Positions 7,553 through 17,052 are shown, counted from the first letter of the stretch. The stretch: DNA of 64,000 nucleotides from Bacillota bacterium (GCA_023388635.1 JAEWFW010000064.1:1-64000); one strand, 5' to 3'. A program made the numbers and translations. The notes: generated by a model not told the origin, from the letters alone.

Positions 7553-7614
7553 CTTGTTACTATAGTAGTTACATAATTAAATCATGAAGCTGTTGTGCGA
7601 TTGCGTCTTTATTC

Positions 7615-7644
7615 TTGTATACATCATTTCTATTTGTGTACAAT
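7615..7644 (+). promoter_or_regulatory. Sigma-A type promoter before tldD
   Basis: TTGTAT (7615-7620) and TACAAT (7639-7644) are 18 bases apart, about 30 bases before the tldD start. Confidence 0.5.
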
Positions 7645-7675
7645 AATAAAGACGATTTACTAGGAGGGGTTTGTT

Positions 7676-9079
7676 TTGTTAGATCAGGACATCATACGGA
7701 AAATTATTAGACAAGCCTTAGATAAAGGCGGAGATTTTGCAGAAGTGTATTTTGAGAAAAAAAATAGACAGGCAATTACGTGTGAAGACGGAAAAATTGA
7801 GCGGATTATTTCCGGATATGATTTGGGCGTGGGTATCCGTGTGATACAGGGAAAAACGGTCAGCTACGCCTATACGGATGACATATCGGAAAAATCGCTG
7901 TTGGAAACTGCAACCGTAGCAGGTGCAGCAGCTAAAACCGCTAAGAATGGTGAGCAGAAAATCATCGATCTGACAAAACATACATATGAAACGATCCATA
8001 CAATTGCTATCAGACCGGATACGATTGAAAAAATCGATAAAGTCGCATGGGTTTTACAGGCAGATCAAGCGGCACGTGATTACAATCAAGCGATTCAGCA
8101 GGTGATGGTCGGCTATAACGATTCGGTGCAGACGGTTCAAATTGCCAACTCCAACGGGCTGTACGCCGAAGATGAGCGCATCCTTACGAGACTCAGCGTG
8201 CAATCGATCGCTACGAAAAACGGTCTCATACAGACTGGATATTACGGACCAGGCAAGCAAATGGGCGGGGAGCTTTTGGCGGAAGTCACTCCGGAAAGCA
8301 TCGCCAGAGAAGCTTCACGCATTGCCGTCACTATGCTTGACGCCAAACCTGCTCCATCGGGAAATCTTCCGGTTGTGATCACGAACGGCTTTGGCGGAGT
8401 TTTATTTCACGAAGCTTGCGGACATCCATTGGAAGCAGATGCCATTCAAAAGGGGACAAGTGTATACCAAGGGTTGATTGGCAAGCAAGTCGCGTCTCCA
8501 CTCGTCACGGCGATCGACAGCAGTATCGTGCCAAACGGTTGGGGTTCTTTTCACGTGGATGACGAAGGGCATATCGGGCAGGCTACGACGTTAATTAAAG
8601 ACGGAATCCTGCTCGATTACATGTATGATTATAAAACGGCGACGGTGGACGGCAGAAGTTCTACCGGCAACGGACGCAGAATGTCATATCAGCACATTCC
8701 TTTGCCGCGGATGACGAATACTTATATCGACAATGGAACATCCAATCCTGATGATATTATTGCATCGACTAAGGAAGGATTTTATGCGAAGTGTTTAAGC
8801 GGAGGGCAAGTCAATCCTGCCACGGGGGATTTTACCTTTGTCGTTTCCGAAGGCTATATGATTCGCAATGGGAAAATTGCTGAACCGGTTCGCGGCGCGA
8901 CATTGATCGGCAACGGTCCGGAAATTCTCAAACGGATCGATATGGTGGGCAACGATTTGCAATTGGCTCCGGGAATGTGTGGCAAGAGCGGACAGACGAT
9001 TGCCGCGGGGGTCGGTCAGCCTACATTGCGATTGAGTGCGTGTACAATTGGCGGCACTGAGATTAAAGGAGGCAAATAG
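7676..9079 (+). CDS. tldD: TldD-family metalloprotease subunit
   Basis: TldD is the zinc-bearing subunit of the TldD/TldE cytoplasmic protease, known in enterobacteria for microcin B17 maturation and CcdA antitoxin decay. The zinc motif FHEACGHPLEADA (HExxxH, about residue 245) is intact, as is the family stretch VDGRSSTGNGRRMS. The length of 467 residues is usual. The start is TTG at 7676 with AGGAGGGG seven bases upstream. tldE follows after one base. No toxin, antitoxin or peptide precursor is adjacent, so the substrate here is unknown. Confidence 0.92.
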   Translation: MLDQDIIRKIIRQALDKGGDFAEVYFEKKNRQAITCEDGKIERIISGYDLGVGIRVIQGKTVSYAYTDDISEKSLLETATVAGAAAKTAKNGEQKIIDLTKHTYETIHTIAIRPDTIEKIDKVAWVLQADQAARDYNQAIQQVMVGYNDSVQTVQIANSNGLYAEDERILTRLSVQSIATKNGLIQTGYYGPGKQMGGELLAEVTPESIAREASRIAVTMLDAKPAPSGNLPVVITNGFGGVLFHEACGHPLEADAIQKGTSVYQGLIGKQVASPLVTAIDSSIVPNGWGSFHVDDEGHIGQATTLIKDGILLDYMYDYKTATVDGRSSTGNGRRMSYQHIPLPRMTNTYIDNGTSNPDDIIASTKEGFYAKCLSGGQVNPATGDFTFVVSEGYMIRNGKIAEPVRGATLIGNGPEILKRIDMVGNDLQLAPGMCGKSGQTIAAGVGQPTLRLSACTIGGTEIKGGK

Positions 9080-9080
9080 G

Positions 9081-10421
9081 ATGATCAATATGGAACAATG
9101 GATTGAGTTTGCCCTGCGTCAGGGAGCCGAGGAAGCGGAAATTTTCTATGAAAATACCTCCAGCAATAGCATCAAAGTCTATGAGCAAAATGTAGAATCA
9201 TTGTTATCAGCGACAGCCAAAGGAATTGGCGTAAGAATTTTTATCAACCAGGGGATGGGTTTCGCCTACACGTCGGATTTTTCCGAAGAATCACTACAGT
9301 ATGTGATTAATGAAGCGATTGAAAATGCAAAAATCTGCCCAAGTGACTCACACAACGGGCTTCCACAGCGGGAATCCTATACGGATATACCAGAAATATT
9401 CAGAAGTGATTATCAGCAAATCGATGCCGATGAAAAGATTAAACTGCTGCTAGACATGGAGAAACAGGCGAAAGGGTATCACCCAAACATCGCCAAAGTC
9501 ATCCAAACGTCATTTGCCGATCAAATCACAGATATTCAATTATTAAACTCTAAAGGGTTTCACGGAGCTTTCCAGAGTAACTACTGTTACGCAGGTACGT
9601 ATGTTGCGGCACAGCAAGGCAGTGAAATGCAGACAGGCGGTGGTGTGACATTCGGACGGCATATTGATGAACTTTCATTAGAACGTGCTGTCGGTGACGC
9701 TTGTGACACGGCACTCGTTCTGCTTGGCGGTCAGAAGGTGCGTTCACAAAAGGCGCCCGTCGTATTTAACAAGCAAGTCGGCATCATGTTTATGTATGTC
9801 ATAGCGAATTCTCTATACGCTGATGCGGTGCAAAAGGGCAGATCGCTGTTTAAAGACAAGCTCGGCAAAGCCGTCGCAAGCACGAATGTCTCGCTTGTCG
9901 ATGACGGCAGGTACCTGAAAGGGCTGGCGACATCACCGTTTGACGGCGAAGGCAATCCTTCTACGACGACGCGCTTAATTGAACAAGGCGTTCTGCGCGC
10001 ATTTATGTACGATACGTATACAGCACGCAAAGCAGGCGTGCGTTCGACAGGTAATGCGTCAAGATCGTATCGCTCCACTCCGTCTCTGTCGACGACGAAT
10101 TTCTATATGGAAAACGGCACTGTATCGAAAGAGCAGGTGATTGCGTCTGTTAAAGATGGTTTTTATGTGATGGAAGTGTCGGGCTTGGTGACGGGAGGAG
10201 CCAATCCGATTACCGGTGATTTTTCTGTCGGTGCTACAGGGAGATGGATTAAAGACGGTCAATTTACGACAGCAGTCCGCGAAGTGACGATTGCCGGGAA
10301 TCTTATGTCGATGCTCGAACAGATCGATATGGTAGCTAATGATATGGAGATTCTGCCGATTGTCGGTTCCTTCGGATGTCCGACATTTAAAGTCAATCAA
10401 CTGGCAATTAGCGGATCGTAA
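9081..10421 (+). CDS. pmbA: TldE (PmbA)-family protease partner
   Basis: The 446-residue partner of TldD. It shares the fold (YENTSSNSIKVYEQNVESL near the start, KDGFYVMEVSGLVTGGANP near the end) but lacks the HExxxH zinc motif: the matching place reads FNKQVGIMFMYVIANS. In the E. coli complex TldE also lacks the zinc site and TldD supplies catalysis. The ATG at 9081 follows GGAGG by eight bases and lies one base after the tldD stop, so the two are made together. Confidence 0.9.
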   Translation: MINMEQWIEFALRQGAEEAEIFYENTSSNSIKVYEQNVESLLSATAKGIGVRIFINQGMGFAYTSDFSEESLQYVINEAIENAKICPSDSHNGLPQRESYTDIPEIFRSDYQQIDADEKIKLLLDMEKQAKGYHPNIAKVIQTSFADQITDIQLLNSKGFHGAFQSNYCYAGTYVAAQQGSEMQTGGGVTFGRHIDELSLERAVGDACDTALVLLGGQKVRSQKAPVVFNKQVGIMFMYVIANSLYADAVQKGRSLFKDKLGKAVASTNVSLVDDGRYLKGLATSPFDGEGNPSTTTRLIEQGVLRAFMYDTYTARKAGVRSTGNASRSYRSTPSLSTTNFYMENGTVSKEQVIASVKDGFYVMEVSGLVTGGANPITGDFSVGATGRWIKDGQFTTAVREVTIAGNLMSMLEQIDMVANDMEILPIVGSFGCPTFKVNQLAISGS

Positions 10422-10471
10422 ACTTTGTCTCGTAGCACATAGTTTGTAGACAATGGTTCGTAAGACAGTTG

Positions 10472-10500
10472 TTGTTAAAATAAAATCTTGATGGTATAGT
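10472..10500 (+). promoter_or_regulatory. Sigma-A type promoter of the hepS-mqn operon
   Basis: TTGTTA (10472-10477) and TATAGT (10495-10500) with a 17-base spacer, 73 bases before the hepS start. The operon appears to run from here to hepT. Confidence 0.55.
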
Positions 10501-10573
10501 AAATGTTAGGGCTTATTTACGGAAAAATTTACAGATATAAAATGTTGATGTTATTTACTGGGGGAGAGAGTTT

Positions 10574-11434
10574 GTGTATATAGTACCAGACATAGTGCAA
10601 AGACATATAGAAGAAGTGCAGCAACGGTTTACGCACTATACGCAAAATGATTTTTTGGATCAATATATTGATACGCGGCAAAATGATTCTTCAGAAAAGC
10701 AGATGTTACCCGTACTGCATATGATGCTCCAGGCAGGCGGATTGCCGATGGCGACGATTAATCTCCTTTGTACTGCCGGCGCTTTAATTCAAGATGGACT
10801 GAGCACCCATGGGAAAATAGAGAGCTATGCCGAGGAAAGTGATACGGCGCGGCAATTGTCCGTGCTTGCCGGTGACTACTATAGCGGCAGGTACTATCAG
10901 GTATTGGCGAATGCCGATTTGGTGTATCCGATTAAAATCTTCGCCGCTGCGATTCAACAAATCAATGAAGCGAAAATGAGCCGCCATTTTGCTCCCTATG
11001 AGACGATTGATGTCAATTTGTATATCACTTGGCTGGAAAAAATTCATGCCTCCCTTTTGACAAATCTTGTGGCAGAATACGCATTTGACAAAGGTGTATG
11101 GCATGACATATGTTTGAACCTTTCGCTGGCGAACGCGTTGATTCATGAAGCGGACTGGATTCCATCCCATCGAAGTGGGATTTCCTTTAAGCTCGTTTTA
11201 TTATACGAAGCCGTTCAGCCGATGACATCAGAGGCGTATGCCGAGTGCGTCAAGGATAGAGCCAGCATAGACGCTTTATTTGCAAAGTATAACATTGATC
11301 GGTCGTTAGCAATGTATATAGACAAATTTCTCTCACAAGCAACGACGAGCATTACCAAACTCCCAGACGGAATATTTAAAGAAGAATTAGGAAGATATAT
11401 ACATCATTTGCGTGACACGACTCCATGTTGCTAA
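10574..11434 (+). CDS. hepS: Heptaprenyl diphosphate synthase component I
   Basis: HepS is the small regulatory subunit that pairs with HepT to build the polyprenyl side chain of menaquinone. It has no DDxxD motif. The family signature SVLAGDYYSGRYYQVLA is clear (about residues 94-110). Length is 286 residues. It starts at a GTG with GGGGGAGAG upstream, and its end comes 17 bases before mqnP. Position after mtrB and before hepT matches B. subtilis, but the menG gene expected between them is replaced by four futalosine-pathway genes. Confidence 0.85.
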   Translation: MYIVPDIVQRHIEEVQQRFTHYTQNDFLDQYIDTRQNDSSEKQMLPVLHMMLQAGGLPMATINLLCTAGALIQDGLSTHGKIESYAEESDTARQLSVLAGDYYSGRYYQVLANADLVYPIKIFAAAIQQINEAKMSRHFAPYETIDVNLYITWLEKIHASLLTNLVAEYAFDKGVWHDICLNLSLANALIHEADWIPSHRSGISFKLVLLYEAVQPMTSEAYAECVKDRASIDALFAKYNIDRSLAMYIDKFLSQATTSITKLPDGIFKEELGRYIHHLRDTTPCC

Positions 11435-11451
11435 CAAGAAAGAGGGAAGTA

Positions 11452-12315
11452 ATGTTCGATAAAATTAAGCATTTTTTCAATATGTTGAAATTTGAACATA
11501 CAATTTTTGCGTTACCATTTGCCTATGTGGGAATGATTTTGGGCAGTATGGCGGAATACGGAACGTATCCGGCGTTTCGTACGGTACTTTGGGTCACATT
11601 GGCGATGATCGGCGCGCGCAGTGCGGCAATGGCGCTAAATCGAGTGATTGACAAATCAATTGACGCATTGAATCCGCGGACATCGAATCGCGAAATCGTC
11701 GTCGGCAAAGTCAGTATTAAAGAAGCAGTCATTTTTATCTGCGGCTCTTTTTTGCTGCTATTTTATGCTGCGTATCAGTTGAATACCTTAGCAATCTATT
11801 TATTGCCGGTCGCCGTCTTCGTATTAGTCATCTATTCATATACTAAGAGATTTACTTGGCTGTGCCATATTGTATTAGGTTGTGCCACCGGTCTGGCGCC
11901 GATGGGCGGATGGGTTGGAGCTACGGGTTCGCTGCCATTACATGCATGGCTATTGTTTTTTACAGTAGCGCTGTGGACGGCTGGTTTTGATATTATCTAT
12001 GCCTGTCAGGACATTAAATATGATAGACAGCAAAATTTACATAGCATTCCTGTGCGCTTTGGCGTGGTCAATGCATTGTGGATATCGCGCATTTTTCATG
12101 TAATTTCGGCTGTTTTGCTTTTTAGCTGGTTTTCTATCTTTAATCTCGGCTTTGTATATTTAGTCGGCACTGTTTTAGCCAGTGTCATTTTGTTTTATGA
12201 ACATACGTTAGTCAAACCGAATGATTTCTCCAAGTTACATACGGCTTTTTTTACGATGAACGGCATTTTGAGCATGGTTATTTTTATATTCATTTTTGTG
12301 GACCGACTCTCGTAA
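11452..12315 (+). CDS. mqnP: UbiA-family prenyltransferase of the futalosine pathway
   Basis: A membrane prenyltransferase of 287 residues with about eight or nine transmembrane helices. Both Asp-rich motifs that bind prenyl diphosphate are visible: NRVIDKSIDALNPRTSNR (about 61-78) and ACQDIKYDRQQN (about 184-195). Its setting between hepS and mqnE makes it the enzyme that attaches the heptaprenyl chain to the naphthoate ring. In enzyme class it could also be MenA or UbiA, but the neighbours favour MqnP. The ATG at 11452 follows GAGGG. It would use the product of HepS/HepT. Confidence 0.85.
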   Translation: MFDKIKHFFNMLKFEHTIFALPFAYVGMILGSMAEYGTYPAFRTVLWVTLAMIGARSAAMALNRVIDKSIDALNPRTSNREIVVGKVSIKEAVIFICGSFLLLFYAAYQLNTLAIYLLPVAVFVLVIYSYTKRFTWLCHIVLGCATGLAPMGGWVGATGSLPLHAWLLFFTVALWTAGFDIIYACQDIKYDRQQNLHSIPVRFGVVNALWISRIFHVISAVLLFSWFSIFNLGFVYLVGTVLASVILFYEHTLVKPNDFSKLHTAFFTMNGILSMVIFIFIFVDRLS

Positions 12316-12403
12316 ATCCATTTATCATAGAGTACTAGATTCGTAATCACTTCATCCGAAGTATCGAGTGAAATCACTATTTTGTATCGAAGAGGGCGAA
12401 AAT

Positions 12404-13516
12404 ATGAAAATGATTAATTCGACACACGATTTGTTTCCCATCTGGGAAAAAGTTCAAAAAGCAGAGCGTTTGACTTTTGATGACGGCGTACAGCTGTTGC
12501 AATCGAAAGATTTGCTGGCGGTTGGTTATATGGCGAACTATGTGCGGGAACTAAAACATCAAGACAAGACATACTTTGTGACAAATCGCCACATTAACTA
12601 TACGAATGTATGCGCTCTGCGATGTAAATTGTGTGCTTTTGGTGTCGATCAGGAGGCAGAATCGGCGTATACAATGACGCTGGAACAGATCGAGCAACAT
12701 GCACACAACTCTGCATTTCACGGGCTTACAGAATTGCATATTGTGGGAGGTCTCAATCCGCAATTATCTTTGCAATATTACGAAACGATGCTCAAACGTC
12801 TATCCGATATCTTGCCTGACGCGCATATTAAGGCATTCACAGCTGTAGAAATCGACTTTCTCGCCAAAGAAAACGATTTGTCTGTTGATCAGGTGCTGCT
12901 GCGTCTACAAGCAGCGGGGCTTGGATCATTGCCCGGTGGAGGAGCAGAAATATTCGCGCAACGCGTCAGAGAGCGCATCTGCCCGAATAAAATTTCCGGT
13001 GGGCGCTGGCTGTATATTCACGAAACGGCACATACCTTGGGGATGCGCAGCAATGCGACGATGCTTTATGGGCATATTGAGACGGTCGAAGAACAGGTCG
13101 ATCATTTTTTGCGCTTGCGGGAATTACAAGATAAGACAGGGGGATTTCAAACATTTATTCCTCTGGCATTTCATCCGAAAAATACGGTTCTTTCAGAAGA
13201 AGTCGATGGGCTGGGAAGAACGACCGGATTGCAAGATATGCGTATGATAGCAGTTGCGCGTTTGTTGCTCGACAATTTCGATCATATTAAGGCATATTGG
13301 GTGATGATCGGACCGAAGTTAGCGCAGTTGTCACTGCACTTCGGAGCGAATGATACGGATGGGACGGTCATTGAAGAGCGCATTACCCATGCGGCTGGAG
13401 CGAGCACGGACCAGGCAATGACAAAAGCCGATATGATAAAATTAATTCGCGATGCGGGCAGACAGCCCATCGAGCGCGATACGCTGTACAATGTCGTAAA
13501 CAAGGAGTTTGTATGA
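12404..13516 (+). CDS. mqnE: Aminofutalosine synthase, radical SAM
   Basis: MqnE joins the adenosyl radical from SAM to the MqnA product, giving aminofutalosine. The 4Fe-4S motif CALRCKLC gives Cys70, Cys74 and Cys77, preceded by the family phrase RHINYTNV. HIKAFTAVEIDFLA and LPGGGAEIFAQRVRERICP are typical of the family. It has 370 residues. The ATG at 12404 follows AGAGGG by seven bases. The stop overlaps the mqnA start (ATGA), so the enzymes of the first two steps are made together. Confidence 0.93.
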   Translation: MKMINSTHDLFPIWEKVQKAERLTFDDGVQLLQSKDLLAVGYMANYVRELKHQDKTYFVTNRHINYTNVCALRCKLCAFGVDQEAESAYTMTLEQIEQHAHNSAFHGLTELHIVGGLNPQLSLQYYETMLKRLSDILPDAHIKAFTAVEIDFLAKENDLSVDQVLLRLQAAGLGSLPGGGAEIFAQRVRERICPNKISGGRWLYIHETAHTLGMRSNATMLYGHIETVEEQVDHFLRLRELQDKTGGFQTFIPLAFHPKNTVLSEEVDGLGRTTGLQDMRMIAVARLLLDNFDHIKAYWVMIGPKLAQLSLHFGANDTDGTVIEERITHAAGASTDQAMTKADMIKLIRDAGRQPIERDTLYNVVNKEFV

Positions 13517-14412
13517 TGGATATGATCAAAGTCGGCAGAATTGATTTTCTCAATATCCTGCCCATCTACCATTACCTTGATCAATATTTAAAGCAAATTC
13601 AAATTGTCAATCAAGTGCCGACGACATTGAATCGCATGTTGAAAGAAGGAGAAATTGATGTCGGACCAATTTCCGCATTTTCCTATGCAGAAAATGCCGA
13701 CCAATACATGATTTTTCCTGACTTATCGATATCGTCTAGGGGAAAAGTTCGTTCGATTTTTCTGTTTTCTAAAAAGCCGATTACTTCGTTGAAACATGCC
13801 AAAATCGCTTTGACAAGTACGTCGGCGACATCGAATAACTTGCTGAAAATTATTCTTGAGAAATACTATGGTTACCGACCGCAATATTCTGTCATGGCAC
13901 CAGATCTTGATGCGATGCTTTGCGAACATGACGCCGCGCTGCTGATCGGTGATGACGCGTTTGTCGACATTCAAATTTACCGGTTGGATGAGCGGAAGCT
14001 CTATCGCTACGATTTGGGCGAGCTGTGGAATGAGCTTACAGGATATAGTATGACGTTCGCTGTTTGGGCGGTACGCAGAGACGCAATTCAACGGGATCGT
14101 TCGGGGATGCGCGATGTCTTTCAGGCGTTTATCACCAGCAAGCAGCGCGGGTTGCAGCATCTTGATACGATCATTGAGGAAGCGGAGCGCAGGTACAAGA
14201 AGGGATACCGCTTTTGGGAGGAGTATTATCGTGGTTTGATATACGACTTGCATTCGGATATTGCTGCTGGTTTGGAAGCATTTTTTGCCGATGCGTATGA
14301 ATGCGGTTTTTTGCAGCAACCAATATCGATTGAAGTATGGGAGGGTGCAAATGGAGAAACTGGCGCTTTTGATGGACAAGGCACATGCCGGAATTCGCTT
14401 ATCGGATCATGA
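13513..14412 (+). CDS. mqnA: Chorismate dehydratase
   Basis: MqnA dehydrates chorismate to 3-(1-carboxyvinyloxy)benzoate, the entry step of the futalosine pathway. The N-terminal VGRIDFLNILPIY and VPTTLNRMLKEGEIDVGPIS are characteristic, and the fold is a two-lobed periplasmic-binding-like domain. At 299 residues it is somewhat longer than usual. The last 20 residues are low in conservation and overlap mqnC by 62 bases, which suggests that an original stop was lost. The start at 13513 has AAGGAG five bases upstream; ATG at 13516 or 13522 is also possible. Chorismate would be supplied by aroB, aroA and aroC in this window. Confidence 0.9.
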   Translation: MMDMIKVGRIDFLNILPIYHYLDQYLKQIQIVNQVPTTLNRMLKEGEIDVGPISAFSYAENADQYMIFPDLSISSRGKVRSIFLFSKKPITSLKHAKIALTSTSATSNNLLKIILEKYYGYRPQYSVMAPDLDAMLCEHDAALLIGDDAFVDIQIYRLDERKLYRYDLGELWNELTGYSMTFAVWAVRRDAIQRDRSGMRDVFQAFITSKQRGLQHLDTIIEEAERRYKKGYRFWEEYYRGLIYDLHSDIAAGLEAFFADAYECGFLQQPISIEVWEGANGETGAFDGQGTCRNSLIGS

Positions 14413-15442
14413 GGCAGAGATACTATTCGAAAATTCTACTTTATTGGAACTGGGTGCGCTCGCGCAAAAGCAAATGTTACACCATCATCCTGATCGGGTT
14501 GTGACGTTTGTGATTGATAGAAATATCAATTATACGAATATTTGCGATACGAAATGTAAGTTTTGTGCATTTTATCGCAGTGAGGGCGATCAAGAAGGAT
14601 ATGTCTTGAGTTCGGAAGAGATTTATCAGAAAATTGATGAAACGGTAGCTGTTGGCGGGACACAGATTTTGATGCAAGGCGGAACACACCCTTCTTTGCC
14701 GTTCGAGTTTTATCTGGAGCTCATAAACAATATCAAGCAACGGTATACTACTATAGACATTCATTCGTTTTCTCCGCCGGAGATCGTGCATTTTTCTAGA
14801 ATCAGCGATCTTTCTGTGCGGGAAGTCATAGAGAAACTGGTAGAAGCGGGGCTTAGCTCCATACCGGGCGGCGGAGCGGAAATTCTCGTCGATCGCGTCA
14901 GAAAACGCGTCAGCCCCAACAAAATTTCCACAAGTCAATGGCTGGATGTCATGCGAACGGCACATCACCTCGGGCTGAAATCAACTGCCACTATGGTATT
15001 TGGGCTGGGGGAAACACTGGCTGAGCGCATTGAACATTTGTCCGTTGTGCGCCAACTGCAAGATGAGACGGGAGGATTCACGGCATTTATTCCTTGGAGT
15101 TTCCAGCCGTCCCATACAGAATTAGGCGGAACACATACGACAGCCATCGAATATTTAAAAATGCTTGCCATTTCGCGCATATATTTGGATAATATAAGTA
15201 ATGTGCAAGCGTCGTGGGTGACCCAAGGTGGAAAAATGGCGCAAATGGCATTATACTTTGGGGCAAATGACTTTGGCGGTACGATGCTTGAAGAAAATGT
15301 CGTGCGAGCCGCCGGTACGAGCAACAAAGTACCTATGAGAGACATTATTCACTATATCAAAGATGCGGGCTTTATACCGGCTCAAAGAACGACACAATAT
15401 GATATAATCAAGACTTATCCTCACGGGGATAAGTGCGACTAA
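14351..15442 (+). CDS. mqnC: Dehypoxanthine futalosine cyclase, radical SAM
   Basis: MqnC cyclises dehypoxanthine futalosine to the spiro precursor of the naphthoate ring. It resembles MqnE closely; the cluster motif CDTKCKFC gives Cys65, Cys69 and Cys72 after RNINYTNI, and IPGGGAEILVDRVRKRVSP follows. The cyclase identity rests on the Asp-Thr-Lys motif and the FYRSEGD that follows. The start at 14351 has GGGAGGG before it and lies inside the 3' end of mqnA. 363 residues. The nucleosidase MqnB and MqnD are not in the window. Confidence 0.92.
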   Translation: MEKLALLMDKAHAGIRLSDHEAEILFENSTLLELGALAQKQMLHHHPDRVVTFVIDRNINYTNICDTKCKFCAFYRSEGDQEGYVLSSEEIYQKIDETVAVGGTQILMQGGTHPSLPFEFYLELINNIKQRYTTIDIHSFSPPEIVHFSRISDLSVREVIEKLVEAGLSSIPGGGAEILVDRVRKRVSPNKISTSQWLDVMRTAHHLGLKSTATMVFGLGETLAERIEHLSVVRQLQDETGGFTAFIPWSFQPSHTELGGTHTTAIEYLKMLAISRIYLDNISNVQASWVTQGGKMAQMALYFGANDFGGTMLEENVVRAAGTSNKVPMRDIIHYIKDAGFIPAQRTTQYDIIKTYPHGDKCD

Positions 15443-15513
15443 GATTTAGATGGGGTAAACACTCCACCTGAATCAAGTCTTACTTTATTAGCGATGTTAG
15501 GGATGGAAATTAC

Positions 15514-16488
15514 ATGAAACTAGTCAACTTGTATAATAAAATGCGACCGGAACTCGTGAAGGTCGAGAATCGTCTGCAACAGGAAGTGGATTCCGAGCAC
15601 CTGTTATTAAAGCAAACGGCGCAGCATTTGCTGGAAGCGGGCGGAAAGCGAATACGACCGGTATTTGTTTTATTATCGGGGAAGTTCGGTCAATATAATT
15701 TTGACACATTGAGCAAAGTCGCGATCGCTCTGGAGTTAATTCATATGGCTTCGCTAGTGCATGATGATGTGATTGATAATGCCAGTACGCGCCGGGGATA
15801 TCCGACCGTTAAGAAAGAATGGGACAACCTCACGGCAATTTATACAGGCGATTATATCATGGCAAGGGCATTGATGTTGATTACGGAGTTAGAAAATCCA
15901 CAAATACATAAAGTGTTGGCAAAGGCAATCGTACGGATGTGCGAAGGTGAAGTGGAGCAAATCCGAGATTTTTTCAACATTGATCAAGACCTGCCTAATT
16001 ATTTGAAACGCATCAGACGCAAAACAGCCTTGCTAATCTCCGTCAGCTGTCAACTGGGTGCTTTGGCGGCGGAAGCCGATGCTAAGCTGGTCAGTGCTTT
16101 GAAAATGTACGGATATTATGTCGGGATGGCTTTTCAGATTACCGATGATATTCTCGATTTCACTGCGACGAGCGAGCAACTGGGAAAACCGGCAGGCAGT
16201 GATCTCAAACAGGGCAATATAACATTGCCTGTGATCTACACATTACAACAAACTGAATATCCGGAAATTGCCGAAAGTCTCAGGAAGCTGATTCTATCGC
16301 CGGAACTACCGCAAAACATCGAACTGGCGATTCAAATGGTCAAAGACGGAGGAGGAATCGACTATTCTCAGGTATTGAGCGATCGATATTTAGAAAAGTC
16401 GTTTCAGATCTTGCGACAACTTCCGGATATTTCTGCGAAGAAGCAACTGCGTGATATAGCGACTTTTATCGGACAGAGAGAATATTAA
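15514..16488 (+). CDS. hepT: Heptaprenyl diphosphate synthase component II
   Basis: The catalytic trans-prenyltransferase that elongates farnesyl diphosphate with isopentenyl diphosphate. Both Asp-rich motifs are present, LVHDDVIDNASTRRG (about 84-98) and ITDDILDFT (about 209-217), together with GGKRIRP near the N-terminus. The 324-residue length fits long-chain synthases. The ATG follows AGGGATGG. With hepS at the head of the same cluster it forms the two-subunit enzyme. The region before it (15443-15513) holds no gene. Confidence 0.92.
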   Translation: MKLVNLYNKMRPELVKVENRLQQEVDSEHLLLKQTAQHLLEAGGKRIRPVFVLLSGKFGQYNFDTLSKVAIALELIHMASLVHDDVIDNASTRRGYPTVKKEWDNLTAIYTGDYIMARALMLITELENPQIHKVLAKAIVRMCEGEVEQIRDFFNIDQDLPNYLKRIRRKTALLISVSCQLGALAAEADAKLVSALKMYGYYVGMAFQITDDILDFTATSEQLGKPAGSDLKQGNITLPVIYTLQQTEYPEIAESLRKLILSPELPQNIELAIQMVKDGGGIDYSQVLSDRYLEKSFQILRQLPDISAKKQLRDIATFIGQREY

Positions 16489-16580
16489 CTCGCTAAAACA
16501 GTTGCATATGGCTTGCGTTTTTGGTAGGATATCTTTTGTCAATGATCAATACATAAATCGTAAATTTTGGAGGAATTAAA

Positions 16581-17024
16581 ATGGAAAAAACATTTGTTAT
16601 GGTAAAACCTGATGGAGTGCAAAGAGGATTAGTCGGCGAAATCGTTAGCCGTTTTGAGACAAAGGGCTATAAAATAGTCGGAGCTAAATTTTTACAAGTT
16701 TCTGAAGAGTTGGCGAAAGAACACTACGCGCAGCATAGCGAGCGACCGTTTTTCGGTGAGTTAGTAGAGTTCATCACTTCCAGCCCCGTATTTGCGATGG
16801 TTTTGGAAGGACAAGGTGTCATCACGGCAGCGCGCACGATGATGGGAGCGACGAATCCAGCAGACGCGGCACCAGGAACGATTCGTGGCGATTACGCAGT
16901 CAGCATTGGTATGAATATTATCCACGGTTCCGATTCGCCGGAAAGCGCGGAGCGTGAAATTGCTTTATGGTTTGACAAAGCACAATTGACAAGCTATGAA
17001 TTGGCAAACGGCAAATGGGTGTAG
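16581..17024 (+). CDS. ndk: Nucleoside diphosphate kinase
   Basis: Ndk transfers the gamma phosphate of ATP to other nucleoside diphosphates through a phosphohistidine. The active His115 sits in NIIHGSDSPESAEREI, and the KPDGVQRGLVG loop is intact. At 147 residues it has the normal length. TGGAGG lies eight bases before the ATG. Its place after hepT matches B. subtilis. A terminator follows. Confidence 0.97.
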   Translation: MEKTFVMVKPDGVQRGLVGEIVSRFETKGYKIVGAKFLQVSEELAKEHYAQHSERPFFGELVEFITSSPVFAMVLEGQGVITAARTMMGATNPADAAPGTIRGDYAVSIGMNIIHGSDSPESAEREIALWFDKAQLTSYELANGKWV

Positions 17025-17052
17025 GCACAATCTTTCAATAAATGCTCATATA

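Noticed and set aside
8054..10400. Long open frames on the minus strand opposite tldD and tldE
   Set aside because: They lack ribosome binding sites and protein-like sequence and mirror the coding bias of the plus-strand genes.
15405..15440. Terminator at the end of mqnC
   Set aside because: An ACTTATCC/GGATAAGT hairpin exists but lies inside the coding sequence and lacks a T run, so hepT is probably cotranscribed.
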